DNA from: Ignavibacterium sp.
GTDB lineage: Bacteria > Bacteroidota > Ignavibacteria > Ignavibacteriales > Ignavibacteriaceae
NCBI GenBank assembly: GCA_032027145.1
Contig: JAVSMP010000001.1
Span: forward strand, 2,299,116-2,363,115
Direction of reading: 5' to 3'
DNA length: 64,000 nt
A program made the position numbers and the translations under genes. Shown one piece after another: positions 22,929-31,883 of the stretch. How positions within the stretch are numbered: position 1 is the first letter of the stretch; each line of letters opens with the position of its first letter. The notes under the pieces are model-generated. The model was given only the letters and a program-made list of their open reading frames with translations, did no database searches and had not been told where the DNA came from.

Positions 22929-23726
22929 ATGAAAGCTCTCGAAAAGATTTTAAATAATAATAAATCAGGTAAGTTTATTTGTGTAGGATTGGATAGCGAC
23001 ATAAAAAAGTTGCCTAAAATTCTGCAGAGTGATAAAGATGCTGTATATAAGTTTAATTCAGAAATTATTGAAGCTACAAAAGATTATGCAGCAGCGTATA
23101 AAATAAATTTTGCATTCTATGAACAAAACGGTTCAAAAGGTTTAAGTGAACTGGAAAAAACGGTAGAACTTATTCCCGGTAAAATTCTCTCAATTGCAGA
23201 TGCAAAACGTGGCGATATTGGTAATACTTCTGAAATGTATGCCCGCTCAGTTTATGAGCATTTTAAATTTGATGCTGTAACGCTAAACCCGTATATGGGT
23301 AAAGATTCGCTGCAGCCCTTTTTAAATTATTATGATAAATTAAATTTTGTGTTAGTGCTTACCTCAAATCCAGGTGCAAATGATTTTGAAAAACTTATTT
23401 TGAACAATGGCAGATTTGTCTATCAGGAGATTCTTAATAGAATAAACCAATGGAATGAAAATCATAATTGCGGAATAGTATTTGGAGCCACAAAAATTGA
23501 GGAGCTAAAATCCAATATAAAAGATTTTGGAGAATTAACTGTATTGCTGCCGGGTGTTGGTGCACAGGGAGGCAGTATGCAGGATGTTAAAAATGTTTTT
23601 AATGATAATAAGAGAGAGAATTATATAGTTAACGTAAGCAGAAGTATTATTTATAAAAGCCCGGATTCAGATTTTGCTGAGGCAGCAAGAAATGAAATTA
23701 TTTCATTACATCAAATAAAAAGTTGA
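22929..23726 (+). CDS. pyrF: Orotidine 5'-phosphate decarboxylase (type 2)
   Basis: Last step of UMP synthesis. The 265-residue TIM-barrel has the catalytic D91-A-K93-R94-G-D motif, GLDSD at the first strand, and LLPGVGAQGG near the phosphate site. The longer type 2 (mycobacterial/Bacteroidetes) form fits the length. Six bp separate it from rodA, so it may be read through from the shape operon. Confidence 0.93.
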   Translation: MKALEKILNNNKSGKFICVGLDSDIKKLPKILQSDKDAVYKFNSEIIEATKDYAAAYKINFAFYEQNGSKGLSELEKTVELIPGKILSIADAKRGDIGNTSEMYARSVYEHFKFDAVTLNPYMGKDSLQPFLNYYDKLNFVLVLTSNPGANDFEKLILNNGRFVYQEILNRINQWNENHNCGIVFGATKIEELKSNIKDFGELTVLLPGVGAQGGSMQDVKNVFNDNKRENYIVNVSRSIIYKSPDSDFAEAARNEIISLHQIKS

Positions 23727-23822
23727 TTGAAAACGGTTTAAATCATAAAAATACTTAAGCTAAATTTTACTGTTGTTAAGATATTCATCAAAGAAAGTGC
23801 TTAAACTAATTATGAGTTTCTC

Positions 23823-25310
23823 TTGAAAACAAAAAGCAAATTTCCAGAAGACATTATCTATAAAATTTGGGAAGATAAACGTTTTAATCTGCCGCTTTCT
23901 ACAGCTGAAGGACTTCCGATAGATATTCTGGATTCAGGTGTTAGAAATAATGAAGCTGCAGGTCCGGATTATCAACATGCAAGAATAAAAATCGGCAATA
24001 TAACTTTTACGGGTGATGTTGAAATAGATACTGCCCATTCGGATTGGAAGTCACACGGGCATAATATTAATGAAAGGTATAATAAAGTAATACTACATGT
24101 AGTTTTATCTGACGATTCTTCCTATCCTTTTGTTATTACTCAGAATGGAAGAAAGGTTCCGACACTTTCGATAGAAAAACACCTTAGCTCTTCAATAAAG
24201 AAAAATATCAGTAAAGATCTGGTTGAAATAAATCAGAGTTCCCAAATAAAAATGCCCTGTTCAGAGTTAAACGATAAACTTCCGCGAAAAGATAAACTAC
24301 AATTAGTTAAAAATCTGGGATTAGTTCGGTTTAAAAATAAATGTGAAAATGATATTGAGAGACTGAAAGAAATAATTTTACTTAAGCAGCTTAAGATTAA
24401 AGAACCAAAGGTTTATCATGACTTCCATAAAGAAGTAACAAGCAGGGCTTTCAGTCAATCAGAATTTGAGCAGAAGCAGATATGGGAAAAATTACTATAT
24501 GAACAAATATTTGAAGCTCTCGGGTATTCAAAGAATAAAGACAGTATGCTTAAGCTTAGCAGATATGCAGAGATAGAAAATATTTATAAAATTGAAAATC
24601 TTAATTCGGAAAAAATTGAAAGTATCTTATTTCATATAAGCGGTTTGTTCCCTGAAGTTACTGAAATAGCTGATGAAAGAACTTCAGAATATGTACGAAG
24701 CTGCATTGATATATGGAATAATGCTAAGATGAATTTTGATTCAGGGATAATGAATAAAAATGAATGGAACTTTTTTAAACTAAGACCACAGAATTTTCCT
24801 ACATTAAGAATTGCTGCCGGTGCCAGAATACTAAAAAAGCTTGTTACTGCTGATCTATTTAACAATCTGACTACGGTATTTGAACAGTTCTCAGATACAA
24901 ATAAAATTATTAATAAACTTCGCAATACAATAATTATAAAAAGCGATGGATATTGGGCTAACTATTATACTTTTAATAAACCATCAAAAAGTAAATTAAA
25001 CTATTTTATCGGTGTTGGTCGTGCAGATGAAATTGTTGTAAACATAGTTCTGCCATTATTCTCTGTTTATTTTGAGATGATGAATCAAGCAGAAATATCC
25101 AAAAAGGTTCTCAATGTATTTTTAAATTATTATCAAAAGGAAAGCAATCATTTAGTTGATCAGGTTAATGAGAATCTCGGTTTTAAGAATGAAAAATTCC
25201 GTAGTGTTTATTATCAGGGAATGATTGAATTATTCAGGAATTATTGCATAAAGGACAGATGTCTGCAGTGTGAAATAGGCAAAAAGGTTTTTACTAATTA
25301 CTCTGAGTAA
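23823..25310 (+). CDS. DUF2851 family protein
   Basis: 495-residue protein matching the uncharacterised DUF2851 family that is common in Bacteroidota and relatives. Recognisable parts are the N-terminal EDIIYKIWEDKRF, the GPDYQHARIKIGNITFTGDVEI block (residues about 47-70, a nuclease-like beta sheet by appearance only), and a C-terminal cysteine cluster CIKDRCLQCE. The start is TTG at 23823. The function is not known. The 3' end overlaps the convergent bifunctional nuclease by 17 bp. Confidence 0.78.
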   Translation: MKTKSKFPEDIIYKIWEDKRFNLPLSTAEGLPIDILDSGVRNNEAAGPDYQHARIKIGNITFTGDVEIDTAHSDWKSHGHNINERYNKVILHVVLSDDSSYPFVITQNGRKVPTLSIEKHLSSSIKKNISKDLVEINQSSQIKMPCSELNDKLPRKDKLQLVKNLGLVRFKNKCENDIERLKEIILLKQLKIKEPKVYHDFHKEVTSRAFSQSEFEQKQIWEKLLYEQIFEALGYSKNKDSMLKLSRYAEIENIYKIENLNSEKIESILFHISGLFPEVTEIADERTSEYVRSCIDIWNNAKMNFDSGIMNKNEWNFFKLRPQNFPTLRIAAGARILKKLVTADLFNNLTTVFEQFSDTNKIINKLRNTIIIKSDGYWANYYTFNKPSKSKLNYFIGVGRADEIVVNIVLPLFSVYFEMMNQAEISKKVLNVFLNYYQKESNHLVDQVNENLGFKNEKFRSVYYQGMIELFRNYCIKDRCLQCEIGKKVFTNYSE

Positions 25311-25881
25311 GCCTTTTAATTTCATCTCTTAATTTTGCAGCCCGTTCAAACTCTTCGCTTTCCAAAGCTTCTCTTAGCTTATCTTGTAATGCAGCAATTT
25401 TAGCATCTTTAGATAATGGCTTTTTATCCTGTTCCAACTCGGTACTTTCAAAACCAGGTATTTCAGATTCATCAGAAGGTAAAAATGCGGCGGCTGCCAT
25501 TACATTTTCACTAACAAAGATCGGTGCATCAGAACGTACTGCTAAAGCAATAGCGTCGCTTGGTCGTGCGTCAATTTCATTAGTTAACCCCGATGCTTCT
25601 AAAATAATTCTTGCAAAAAAAGTATTATCTCTTAATTCAGTTATAATTATCTCAACTACATTTGCACCAAGATTATCAATCAGAATTTTTAATAGATCAT
25701 GTGTTAATGGTCTTGGTGGTTTTATTCTTTCCATTTCAAGAGCTATAGCTTGTGCTTCAAATCCGCCAATAATTATCGGCAGTCTTCTTACACCATTAAC
25801 TTCTTTAAGAAGGATTGCATAGGCGCCGCCGGTAGAAGCGCTTGATGATAGACCAAGTATTTCACACTGAACTTTTTCCAA
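25294..25881 (-). CDS. Bifunctional nuclease family protein (DUF151) with UVR motif
   Basis: N-terminal DUF151/BFN domain (about 1-140), with the family pattern LPIIIGGFEAQAIALEME and ARPSDAIALAVRSDAPIFVSE, followed by a C-terminal UvrB/UvrC interaction helix pair (about 155-190; ALESEEFERAAKLRDEI). Plant and some bacterial members have RNase/DNase activity. The start is TTG 25881. It is 16 bp downstream of etfA and may be the last gene of that operon. Confidence 0.85.
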   Translation of the reverse strand: MEKVQCEILGLSSSASTGGAYAILLKEVNGVRRLPIIIGGFEAQAIALEMERIKPPRPLTHDLLKILIDNLGANVVEIIITELRDNTFFARIILEASGLTNEIDARPSDAIALAVRSDAPIFVSENVMAAAAFLPSDESEIPGFESTELEQDKKPLSKDAKIAALQDKLREALESEEFERAAKLRDEIKRLTQSN

Positions 25882-25897
25882 CTTTAAGCCTGTTGAG

Positions 25898-26866
25898 TTA
25901 TGATTTTATTTTTTTTATTTCTTCGGTTAAAACTGGTAAAATATCAAAGACATCTCCAGCAATACCATAATCAGCAACACTGAAAATAGGTGCATCTTTA
26001 TCTTTATTTATTGCAACAATATATTTTGATGAAGACATACCTGCCAGATGCTGGATTGCACCCGAAATTCCGCAAGCAATGTAAAGAGAAGGAGAAACCG
26101 TCTTACCTGTTTGTCCAACCTGTTCACTGTGTGGTCGCCATCCGGCATCAACAACAGCTCTGGATGCGCCGATTGCAGCACCAAGAACATCTGCCAAGGA
26201 TTCAATAAGATTAAAGTGTTCCGGTCCTTTCATTCCTCTGCCTCCGGCTACAATAATGTTTGCTTCTGCAACATCAAGTTTTCCTTCAGATTTTTTGTAT
26301 GCAACTACTTTTGATTTCAGGTTTGGATTTGTAATCTCTTCAACTTTTATTTCAGGATTTTGCCCAGATACTTTTTCAGCTTTAAAAACATTTGGTCTGA
26401 TAGTAAAGATTTTTACATCAGAGCTAAGTTTTGATCTTATGAGTGCTTTACCTGCATAAACTGGTCGTGTTGCAATTATTTCACCAGTTTTTACTGTTAG
26501 ATTTACACAATCAACAATACAGGCAGATTTTAGCTTAACTGCTATTCTGGGAGCTAATTCATTTCCAAAAGAAGTATTGCCTAATATAATTATGCCTGCA
26601 TTAGATTCTTTAGCATAATTGCTAATCAAATCCGAGTAGGCACTTGAGCTAAAGTTATACAACTCAGCATTTTTTAAGTGGGTAATTTTTGCTGCACTAT
26701 AATTTCCAAGATTTGATAATCCTTCGACTTCAGAACCGATTACAACAGCTTCAAATTCAAGGTCTAATTCTTTAGCAAGAGATGCGCCGACACTTACAGC
26801 CTCATAAGAAATTTTTTTAATACTGCCTTCTCTTTGTTCAATTATTGATAAAACTTTATTTGCCAT
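25898..26866 (-). CDS. etfA: Electron transfer flavoprotein alpha subunit
   Basis: FAD-binding subunit of the ETF heterodimer, which shuttles electrons from acyl-CoA and other dehydrogenases. The C-terminal FAD domain (about 195-320) shows the [23 protein letters not shown] signature region, [12 protein letters not shown], and ADYGIAGD. The 322-residue length is normal. It lies 8 bp downstream of etfB. No bifurcation partner (fixC/X) or ETF-quinone oxidoreductase is present in this window, so the electron acceptor is unresolved. Confidence 0.95.
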   Translation of the reverse strand: MANKVLSIIEQREGSIKKISYEAVSVGASLAKELDLEFEAVVIGSEVEGLSNLGNYSAAKITHLKNAELYNFSSSAYSDLISNYAKESNAGIIILGNTSFGNELAPRIAVKLKSACIVDCVNLTVKTGEIIATRPVYAGKALIRSKLSSDVKIFTIRPNVFKAEKVSGQNPEIKVEEITNPNLKSKVVAYKKSEGKLDVAEANIIVAGGRGMKGPEHFNLIESLADVLGAAIGASRAVVDAGWRPHSEQVGQTGKTVSPSLYIACGISGAIQHLAGMSSSKYIVAINKDKDAPIFSVADYGIAGDVFDILPVLTEEIKKIKS

Positions 26867-26874
26867 ATTTACAC

Positions 26875-27627
26875 CTATATTACCTTTGCTTCTTCTCTTA
26901 AAAGTTTAACTAATTCAGGAACTACACTCTTATCTGTTCCCAATATTCTTCCTGGCTGCTTTGATGGTGGAAGAAACATCTCAAGAGTTTCGCTAAGCAG
27001 AGAATAAGCTGCTGCTGGTTTTTCAGCTATATTTTTTTTCTTTGCAGACATAATACCTTTTAATGAAGCATATCTTGGCTCATTCAAACCCTTTTGAGCA
27101 GTGATTACAACGGGGGTTTCGGTTTCAACAACTTCACGCCCACCTTCAATTTCTCTTTCGGCAGTAACTTTATTACCATCTAATTTTAAATCAACTACAA
27201 CAGGAATACAATTATAGCCTAAAAATTCAGCAGTTAATTGACCTGTTATTGAATTATCAAAATCTACGGATTGCTTTCCGAAAAAAACTAATTCACAACC
27301 CAATGATTTTATTTCTTCGCTAAGCGCATATGCAATTCCAAATGAATCCCGTTGAGCATCATCTTTTAATAGCACACCTTCATCAACGCCCATTGCAAGT
27401 GCTTTCCGGATAGTTTCTTTGTTAGCTTCTCCACCGACGCTTAATGCATAAACAATAGTATCAGATCCTAATTTTTCTTTTGTCTTCAGAGCTTCTTCAA
27501 TTGCAAACTCATCATAAGGATTAAGTATATATGTAACTCCTGCTGAATCAATAGATTTGTTATCTGAGCCGATCTTTATTCTTGTTGCAGTGTCTGGTAC
27601 ATGACTGATACATACAGCTATTTTCAT
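26875..27627 (-). CDS. etfB: Electron transfer flavoprotein beta subunit
   Basis: Partner of EtfA, binding AMP and acting as a structural subunit. 250 residues with the ETF_beta fold; NPYDEFAIEEALK near residue 36 and DFDNSITGQLTAEFLGYNCI near 120 are diagnostic, and the recognition loop region LMSAKKK lies near 190. It is first in the minus-strand operon etfB-etfA-(bifunctional nuclease). Confidence 0.95.
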   Translation of the reverse strand: MKIAVCISHVPDTATRIKIGSDNKSIDSAGVTYILNPYDEFAIEEALKTKEKLGSDTIVYALSVGGEANKETIRKALAMGVDEGVLLKDDAQRDSFGIAYALSEEIKSLGCELVFFGKQSVDFDNSITGQLTAEFLGYNCIPVVVDLKLDGNKVTAEREIEGGREVVETETPVVITAQKGLNEPRYASLKGIMSAKKKNIAEKPAAAYSLLSETLEMFLPPSKQPGRILGTDKSVVPELVKLLREEAKVI

Positions 27628-27760
27628 TTAACCTCCATAAAGTTCTTAGATTTTTGTTCAAAAATATAAACATGTATGTATCTAAAAACAATTTTATTAT
27701 TTTTTACATATTAAAATTACAGTATCTTATATTATCTTTAGCAAGGTTAGAAAAGAAATA

Positions 27761-28060
27761 ATGTTGCTTATGGAATTGCAGCCAAATGAATCTCAACACT
27801 ATGAAGCTATAACTGAAGAGACCACAGGTATTGGTTTAAGTTCTCGGGTGTTGCTGTTTAACGATGACTGGCACACATTTGATGAAGTAATAACACAATT
27901 AATCTCTGCAATAAAATGCACTTACGAAAAAGCAAGAAGTCTGGCTTTTGAAGTTCATGTTAAAGGTAAAGCAATTGTGTTTAACGGCAGTATGAAAGAT
28001 TGTCTGATAGTATCCTCTGTGTTAGAAGAGATTGCACTGCACACACAAATTATTACTTAA
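27761..28060 (+). CDS. clpS: ATP-dependent Clp protease adaptor ClpS
   Basis: N-degron recognition adaptor that delivers substrates to ClpA/ClpC-ClpP. It is 99 residues long. The core motif LFNDDWHTFDEVITQL aligns with the classic NDD..T..FV of ClpS, and the C-terminal beta/alpha unit (VHVKGKAIVF) is present. Either ATG 27761 or ATG 27770 could be used; the first has an AAGG-like site at a reasonable distance. Confidence 0.9.
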   Translation: MLLMELQPNESQHYEAITEETTGIGLSSRVLLFNDDWHTFDEVITQLISAIKCTYEKARSLAFEVHVKGKAIVFNGSMKDCLIVSSVLEEIALHTQIIT

Positions 28061-28061
28061 C

Positions 28062-28454
28062 TCAGTTATTTTTATTTTCGCAGTTTACGCAAGCACAGTA
28101 TTGATAAATCTCGTCATATCCATAATGTATCGTCAACTCATCACCTGATTTGATATTTGAAACTGCAAGTAGTAGTAAATTCCCTTTTTCGTCCTCATCA
28201 ACATCACAGTTATAATTACAAGAATGATTTATATACTTCAAAAGTGAATTATTAGAAACATCTATAAATTCATTATCGTTTTTGTAAAAGATATAAACAT
28301 TATTCTCTTCATTTTCTCTGCGTTCACATTCATCGGAATCAATAACTTCACCGGTTATTTGCACGATGACATCTCCTTCATTAAAAGAAGTATTTGCAAA
28401 CAACCCTTTGCCATGAACTGATGACTTATCAACCTTTAATAAGTTTTTATACAT
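28062..28454 (-). CDS. Small SET-domain protein (putative lysine methyltransferase)
   Basis: 130-residue protein that is essentially a bare SET domain: HGKGLFA at 14-20 (AdoMet-binding start), NHSC at 76-79 (pseudoknot), YGYDE at 111-115, and a post-SET-like Cys triplet C120, C122, C125 that with C79 can hold zinc. SET enzymes methylate protein lysines; bacterial members are sporadic and their substrates are rarely known. It converges on clpS with 1 bp between stop codons. All active-site elements look intact. Confidence 0.85.
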   Translation of the reverse strand: MYKNLLKVDKSSVHGKGLFANTSFNEGDVIVQITGEVIDSDECERRENEENNVYIFYKNDNEFIDVSNNSLLKYINHSCNYNCDVDEDEKGNLLLLAVSNIKSGDELTIHYGYDEIYQYCACVNCENKNN

Positions 28455-28830
28455 ATATGAATTAATGAAATAGTTATTAAAATCAGGCAGCTAAAATATG
28501 AATTTTTGGTGTACTAAAAAATTATTATCTGTTTCGTTGATTACTGAGTATTTACCTAAAATGCTTTTTATTTTCATTATTGGGAGAATTGTTTATTCAT
28601 TTTTCAAAACAAAGAAAAGGATATTAGTTGCTAATCAAAAATGATTGAAAAAAGAAATATTTTTTGGTATTTAATTTGTTTTATAGGATAATCTACATCA
28701 ATATATTCAGGGAGAGTACTGTAAAATAAGTTTTCAGTAAATAAGAATTATCTATCATTTTTTAGTTTTTGCCTTTATTGATAATTCTTTCCATATTGCA
28801 ATAAACATTAACTTAATTTTAGGAGGTTGT
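28455..28830. other. Intergenic region upstream of the cytochrome cluster
   Basis: About 375 bp of AT-rich sequence. It contains one 48-codon ORF (28498-28644, +) predicting a short hydrophobic peptide with a weak ribosome-binding site, which I do not call as a gene. The promoter of the cytochrome operon should lie here. An AGGAGG Shine-Dalgarno precedes the ATG at 28831. Confidence 0.35.
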
Positions 28831-29364
28831 ATGAAACTCTTTAGTTGCTCTCTAGTTGTTTTTATGCTCGTTTCATTAATTGACGCTTTTCCTCAAAACG
28901 GAAATTCGTTTATCGGCGTTGAAGCATGTGCAATGTGTCATAAAACTGAAAAACAGGGAAGTCAGTTATCTATTTGGCAGAATAGCAAACATGCCAAAGC
29001 TTACGAAACCCTCAAAACAGAAAAAGCAGATAATATAGCTAAAGAAAAAGGTTTTTCTACTCCAGCAGTTCAAACAACAGAATGTCTTAAATGTCACGCC
29101 AGCGGGTACAATGTTGATCCATCTTTATTAGGAAAGAAGTTTAAAATTGAAGATGGAGTTCAATGCGAAACTTGCCACGGAGCAGGCTCTGCATATAAGG
29201 ATATGAAAATAATGAAAGATAAAGAACTTGCCATTAAAAATGGATTAGTAGTTCATGATAAACTGGAGAATTTCTGTATTGGCTGTCATAATGTTGAAAG
29301 TCCTACATTTGTTGATTTTAATGTTGATGAAGCCTGGAATAAAATAAAACACCCGAAGCCATAA
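28831..29364 (+). CDS. Periplasmic tetraheme c-type cytochrome (c554-like)
   Basis: 177 residues with a cleavable signal peptide (hydrophobic about 4-20). Four CXXCH haem-binding motifs are visible: CAMCH, CLKCH, CETCH and CIGCH. The order, with WQNSKHAKAY after the first haem and GVQCETCHGAG at the third, matches the cytochrome c554 / multiheme 'cytochrome c family protein' type, which passes electrons through closely packed bis-His haems. First of four consecutive redox or outer-membrane genes. Confidence 0.88.
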   Translation: MKLFSCSLVVFMLVSLIDAFPQNGNSFIGVEACAMCHKTEKQGSQLSIWQNSKHAKAYETLKTEKADNIAKEKGFSTPAVQTTECLKCHASGYNVDPSLLGKKFKIEDGVQCETCHGAGSAYKDMKIMKDKELAIKNGLVVHDKLENFCIGCHNVESPTFVDFNVDEAWNKIKHPKP

Positions 29365-29404
29365 ACTAAAAAATCTATTAAAGAATAATTTAGCAGATGC
29401 ATAA

Positions 29405-30670
29405 ATGAAGAAACTTATACTTGTTTTTCTGCTTGCAATAAACACAATAGTTTTTGCTCAGAATATAAATGGTCGTTTTTCAAGTTCTGTTTACACTTTT
29501 GAAAGATATGATTCACTTAATTCTTCTGAAAACTATGTGCGAGCATATGAAATGCTTAATCTTAATCTTAACTATGATAAGTTTTCAGTCCGATCTTTTT
29601 TAAATTTCGAAACTGACTTAACTAAAGAGCAGATTTCAGACCCAAGGTTAAGGTTTTACAACTTATATCTTGAAGCCAGAGATTTACTAAATATAGCTAC
29701 TGTCAAAGTCGGAAGACAGCCAATAATCAACAATGTAGTTGGCGGCTTATTTGACGGCGGCTCTATTATTTTAAAACACACTGATTATAAGTTGAATGCA
29801 TTTTATGGTGGAAATGTCCCTGCCTATCAGAAACTGGAAATAACAAATAATTTCAAAGACAATTTTATTATGGGTGGTAAGTTTACTACCACTGTTATTC
29901 CAAATTCTCAATTCTCGATCGGTTATGTTAATAAGAACTTTAAGCCAGATAGTTATTTTGCAAACAGATTAGACCCGAATTTGAATCTTATTGAAGTTGA
30001 AATTGAGAATAAATCAAATCAGTATCAGTTTATTACGGGTGAATTAAATTATACAATGCCTGAAATTGTTCAGGCATTTTTCCGTTATGATTATGATATA
30101 AATTTCAATCAGACATCAAGATTTGAGTTCGATGCCCGTACCGAAGCAGTTAAAGATCTTGGTTTGAATGTTTATTACAATTTCAGAGAGCCAAAAATCA
30201 GATATAATTCAATTTTTTCTGTGTTTGATTATGGCAATACCCACGAGATTGAAATAGGTGCCGATTATAAAATAAATCGAATAATTACTGTTATTGGGAA
30301 GTTTGGTAATGTTCAGTATAAGGATGAAAACTCCCAAAGAGTTGCAATTGGTTTATCAACTTCTTATGGATCTTTGAATTATCGTAAAACATTTGGCTAT
30401 GCTGGTGAACTTGATGCAATTTCACTTTACTCAGGTTACACTTTATTTGATGGTTTGTTAACCCCTTCAGTTGGATTATCATATACAAATTACAAGCTTA
30501 GTCCCGATGCAGAGTCTAATAGTATTACATCGTTATTAGTTGGTACAAATATTCGACCCTTTAGAGTTTTATCCTTTGATCTTCAGGGACAGTATATGGA
30601 TAATAAAATCTACAAAAATGATCTTAGGTTATTCTTTAAACTTAATTACTGGTTTAACTTAAATATTTAA
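29405..30670 (+). CDS. Outer-membrane beta-barrel-like protein of the cytochrome cluster
   Basis: 421 residues with a clear signal peptide (to about FAQ at 19) and then alternating hydrophobic/polar strands throughout (e.g. NYVRAYEMLNLNLNYDKFSVRSFLNF, LRLFFKLNYWFNLNI at the end), as expected for a transmembrane barrel of roughly 16-18 strands. No sequence family is recognisable to me. Its position between tetraheme and 14-heme cytochromes suggests it is the porin sleeve of an electron conduit (an MtrB or OmbB analogue), but that is inference from context. No CXXCH is present. Confidence 0.7.
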   Translation: MKKLILVFLLAINTIVFAQNINGRFSSSVYTFERYDSLNSSENYVRAYEMLNLNLNYDKFSVRSFLNFETDLTKEQISDPRLRFYNLYLEARDLLNIATVKVGRQPIINNVVGGLFDGGSIILKHTDYKLNAFYGGNVPAYQKLEITNNFKDNFIMGGKFTTTVIPNSQFSIGYVNKNFKPDSYFANRLDPNLNLIEVEIENKSNQYQFITGELNYTMPEIVQAFFRYDYDINFNQTSRFEFDARTEAVKDLGLNVYYNFREPKIRYNSIFSVFDYGNTHEIEIGADYKINRIITVIGKFGNVQYKDENSQRVAIGLSTSYGSLNYRKTFGYAGELDAISLYSGYTLFDGLLTPSVGLSYTNYKLSPDAESNSITSLLVGTNIRPFRVLSFDLQGQYMDNKIYKNDLRLFFKLNYWFNLNI

Positions 30671-30680
30671 ATCTCATATT

Positions 30681-31883
30681 ATGCAAAAAATCAAAGTACT
30701 ATATCTGTTTATCTTTCTTGGCATAACTGCATTATTATTAACAGGTGCGGTAAGCAGTAAGAAAGAAAATAATCTATCTTCAAATGAAGGCAAGATCAAA
30801 TTTTCTCATTCGCTTCATAAAGACCTTGTGGATTGTCAGACTTGTCATTCAGCAGTAATGGAAAGCATAAGCCTTAAAAGTAGTTTATTCCCGAATCACG
30901 ATAATTGTTCAGATTGTCATGAAGTAGATAATGACGAAGAATGTTCAACCTGTCATTATGATGATAATTTTGAAGCATTATCTGCCAGTAAAACCGGATT
31001 AATATTTAATCATAAATTTCATCTCACTGATCAGAAAATTGATTGTGAATCCTGCCATAAAGGTATTTCTGAAGTTGATTATAGTTGGCAGGCTGCTCAG
31101 CCAAATCCGCCAATGGAGCAGTGTTACAGCTGTCATAATGATAAATCTACTGCTTCCAATGCTTGTGAATCCTGCCATACATCAACAGTTAATCTGATAC
31201 CACAAAACCATAGAGTTGTAAGTTTTGCCAAAACACACAAGTTTGCTGCATCTGAGTTTAAGGCTAATTGTATAATGTGCCACGATAATCAATCTTGTGA
31301 TGAATGCCATGTTGCAACAATTGGAATTACAGAAGTTAATCTGAAAAATGATTTTTATCAGCCGTATTATTCAAGCAATTTTGTAGATGGTGCAAAAGTT
31401 CAGGTCATCAACCGTGTTCATGAATTAAACTATAGATTTTCTCATGGTATTGATGCGAAAGGAAAAACCTCTGATTGTCAGACCTGCCATCAGGTAGAAA
31501 CATTTTGTGCTGAATGCCATCAATCAGAAAATCAGGATTTTGCTTTTGGCGGAATAGTACCAGCAACTCATCTAAAACCTACATTTAAAACTTTTGGTGT
31601 TGGTACCGGCGGCGGCGATCACGCAACTTTAGCAAAAAGAGATATTGAAAGATGTATGTCCTGTCATGATGTTAATGGTGCTGACCCAACTTGTATTACT
31701 TGTCACTTTGACGCTGATGGTATAAAAGGTACTAATCCAAAAACACATCCTATCGGATTTATGAAGGGAGAGAAAGGTGATTGGCATAATGACTTTGGTT
31801 CTATTTGTTATAATTGCCATACAAGTGCATCACCGAATTCTCCGCGGTCTGCAGGATTCTGTAATTATTGTCATGGAATTTAA
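30681..31883 (+). CDS. Periplasmic 14-haem c-type cytochrome
   Basis: 400 residues, N-terminal signal (hydrophobic about 7-24). I count fourteen CXXCH motifs: CQTCH, CSDCH, CSTCH, CESCH, CYSCH, CESCH, CIMCH, CDECH, CQTCH, CAECH, CMSCH, CITCH, CYNCH and CNYCH. Additional isolated histidines before many of them (FSHSLHKD, FNHKFHLT) are the distal ligands typical of class III / cytochrome c7-type bis-His haems. It starts 10 bp after the barrel gene. Such a protein could form the wire of an outer-membrane conduit or act as a periplasmic shuttle. Confidence 0.9.
   Translation: MQKIKVLYLFIFLGITALLLTGAVSSKKENNLSSNEGKIKFSHSLHKDLVDCQTCHSAVMESISLKSSLFPNHDNCSDCHEVDNDEECSTCHYDDNFEALSASKTGLIFNHKFHLTDQKIDCESCHKGISEVDYSWQAAQPNPPMEQCYSCHNDKSTASNACESCHTSTVNLIPQNHRVVSFAKTHKFAASEFKANCIMCHDNQSCDECHVATIGITEVNLKNDFYQPYYSSNFVDGAKVQVINRVHELNYRFSHGIDAKGKTSDCQTCHQVETFCAECHQSENQDFAFGGIVPATHLKPTFKTFGVGTGGGDHATLAKRDIERCMSCHDVNGADPTCITCHFDADGIKGTNPKTHPIGFMKGEKGDWHNDFGSICYNCHTSASPNSPRSAGFCNYCHGI

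Noticed and set aside
26008-26459. Several overlapping open frames on both strands inside etfA
   Set aside because: etfA is a confident gene with FAD-binding motifs; the others have no motif, signal or ribosome-binding support.
28498-28644. 48-residue hydrophobic ORF upstream of the cytochrome operon
   Set aside because: Weak ribosome-binding site and no similarity known to me; it lies in a region that probably holds the operon promoter.
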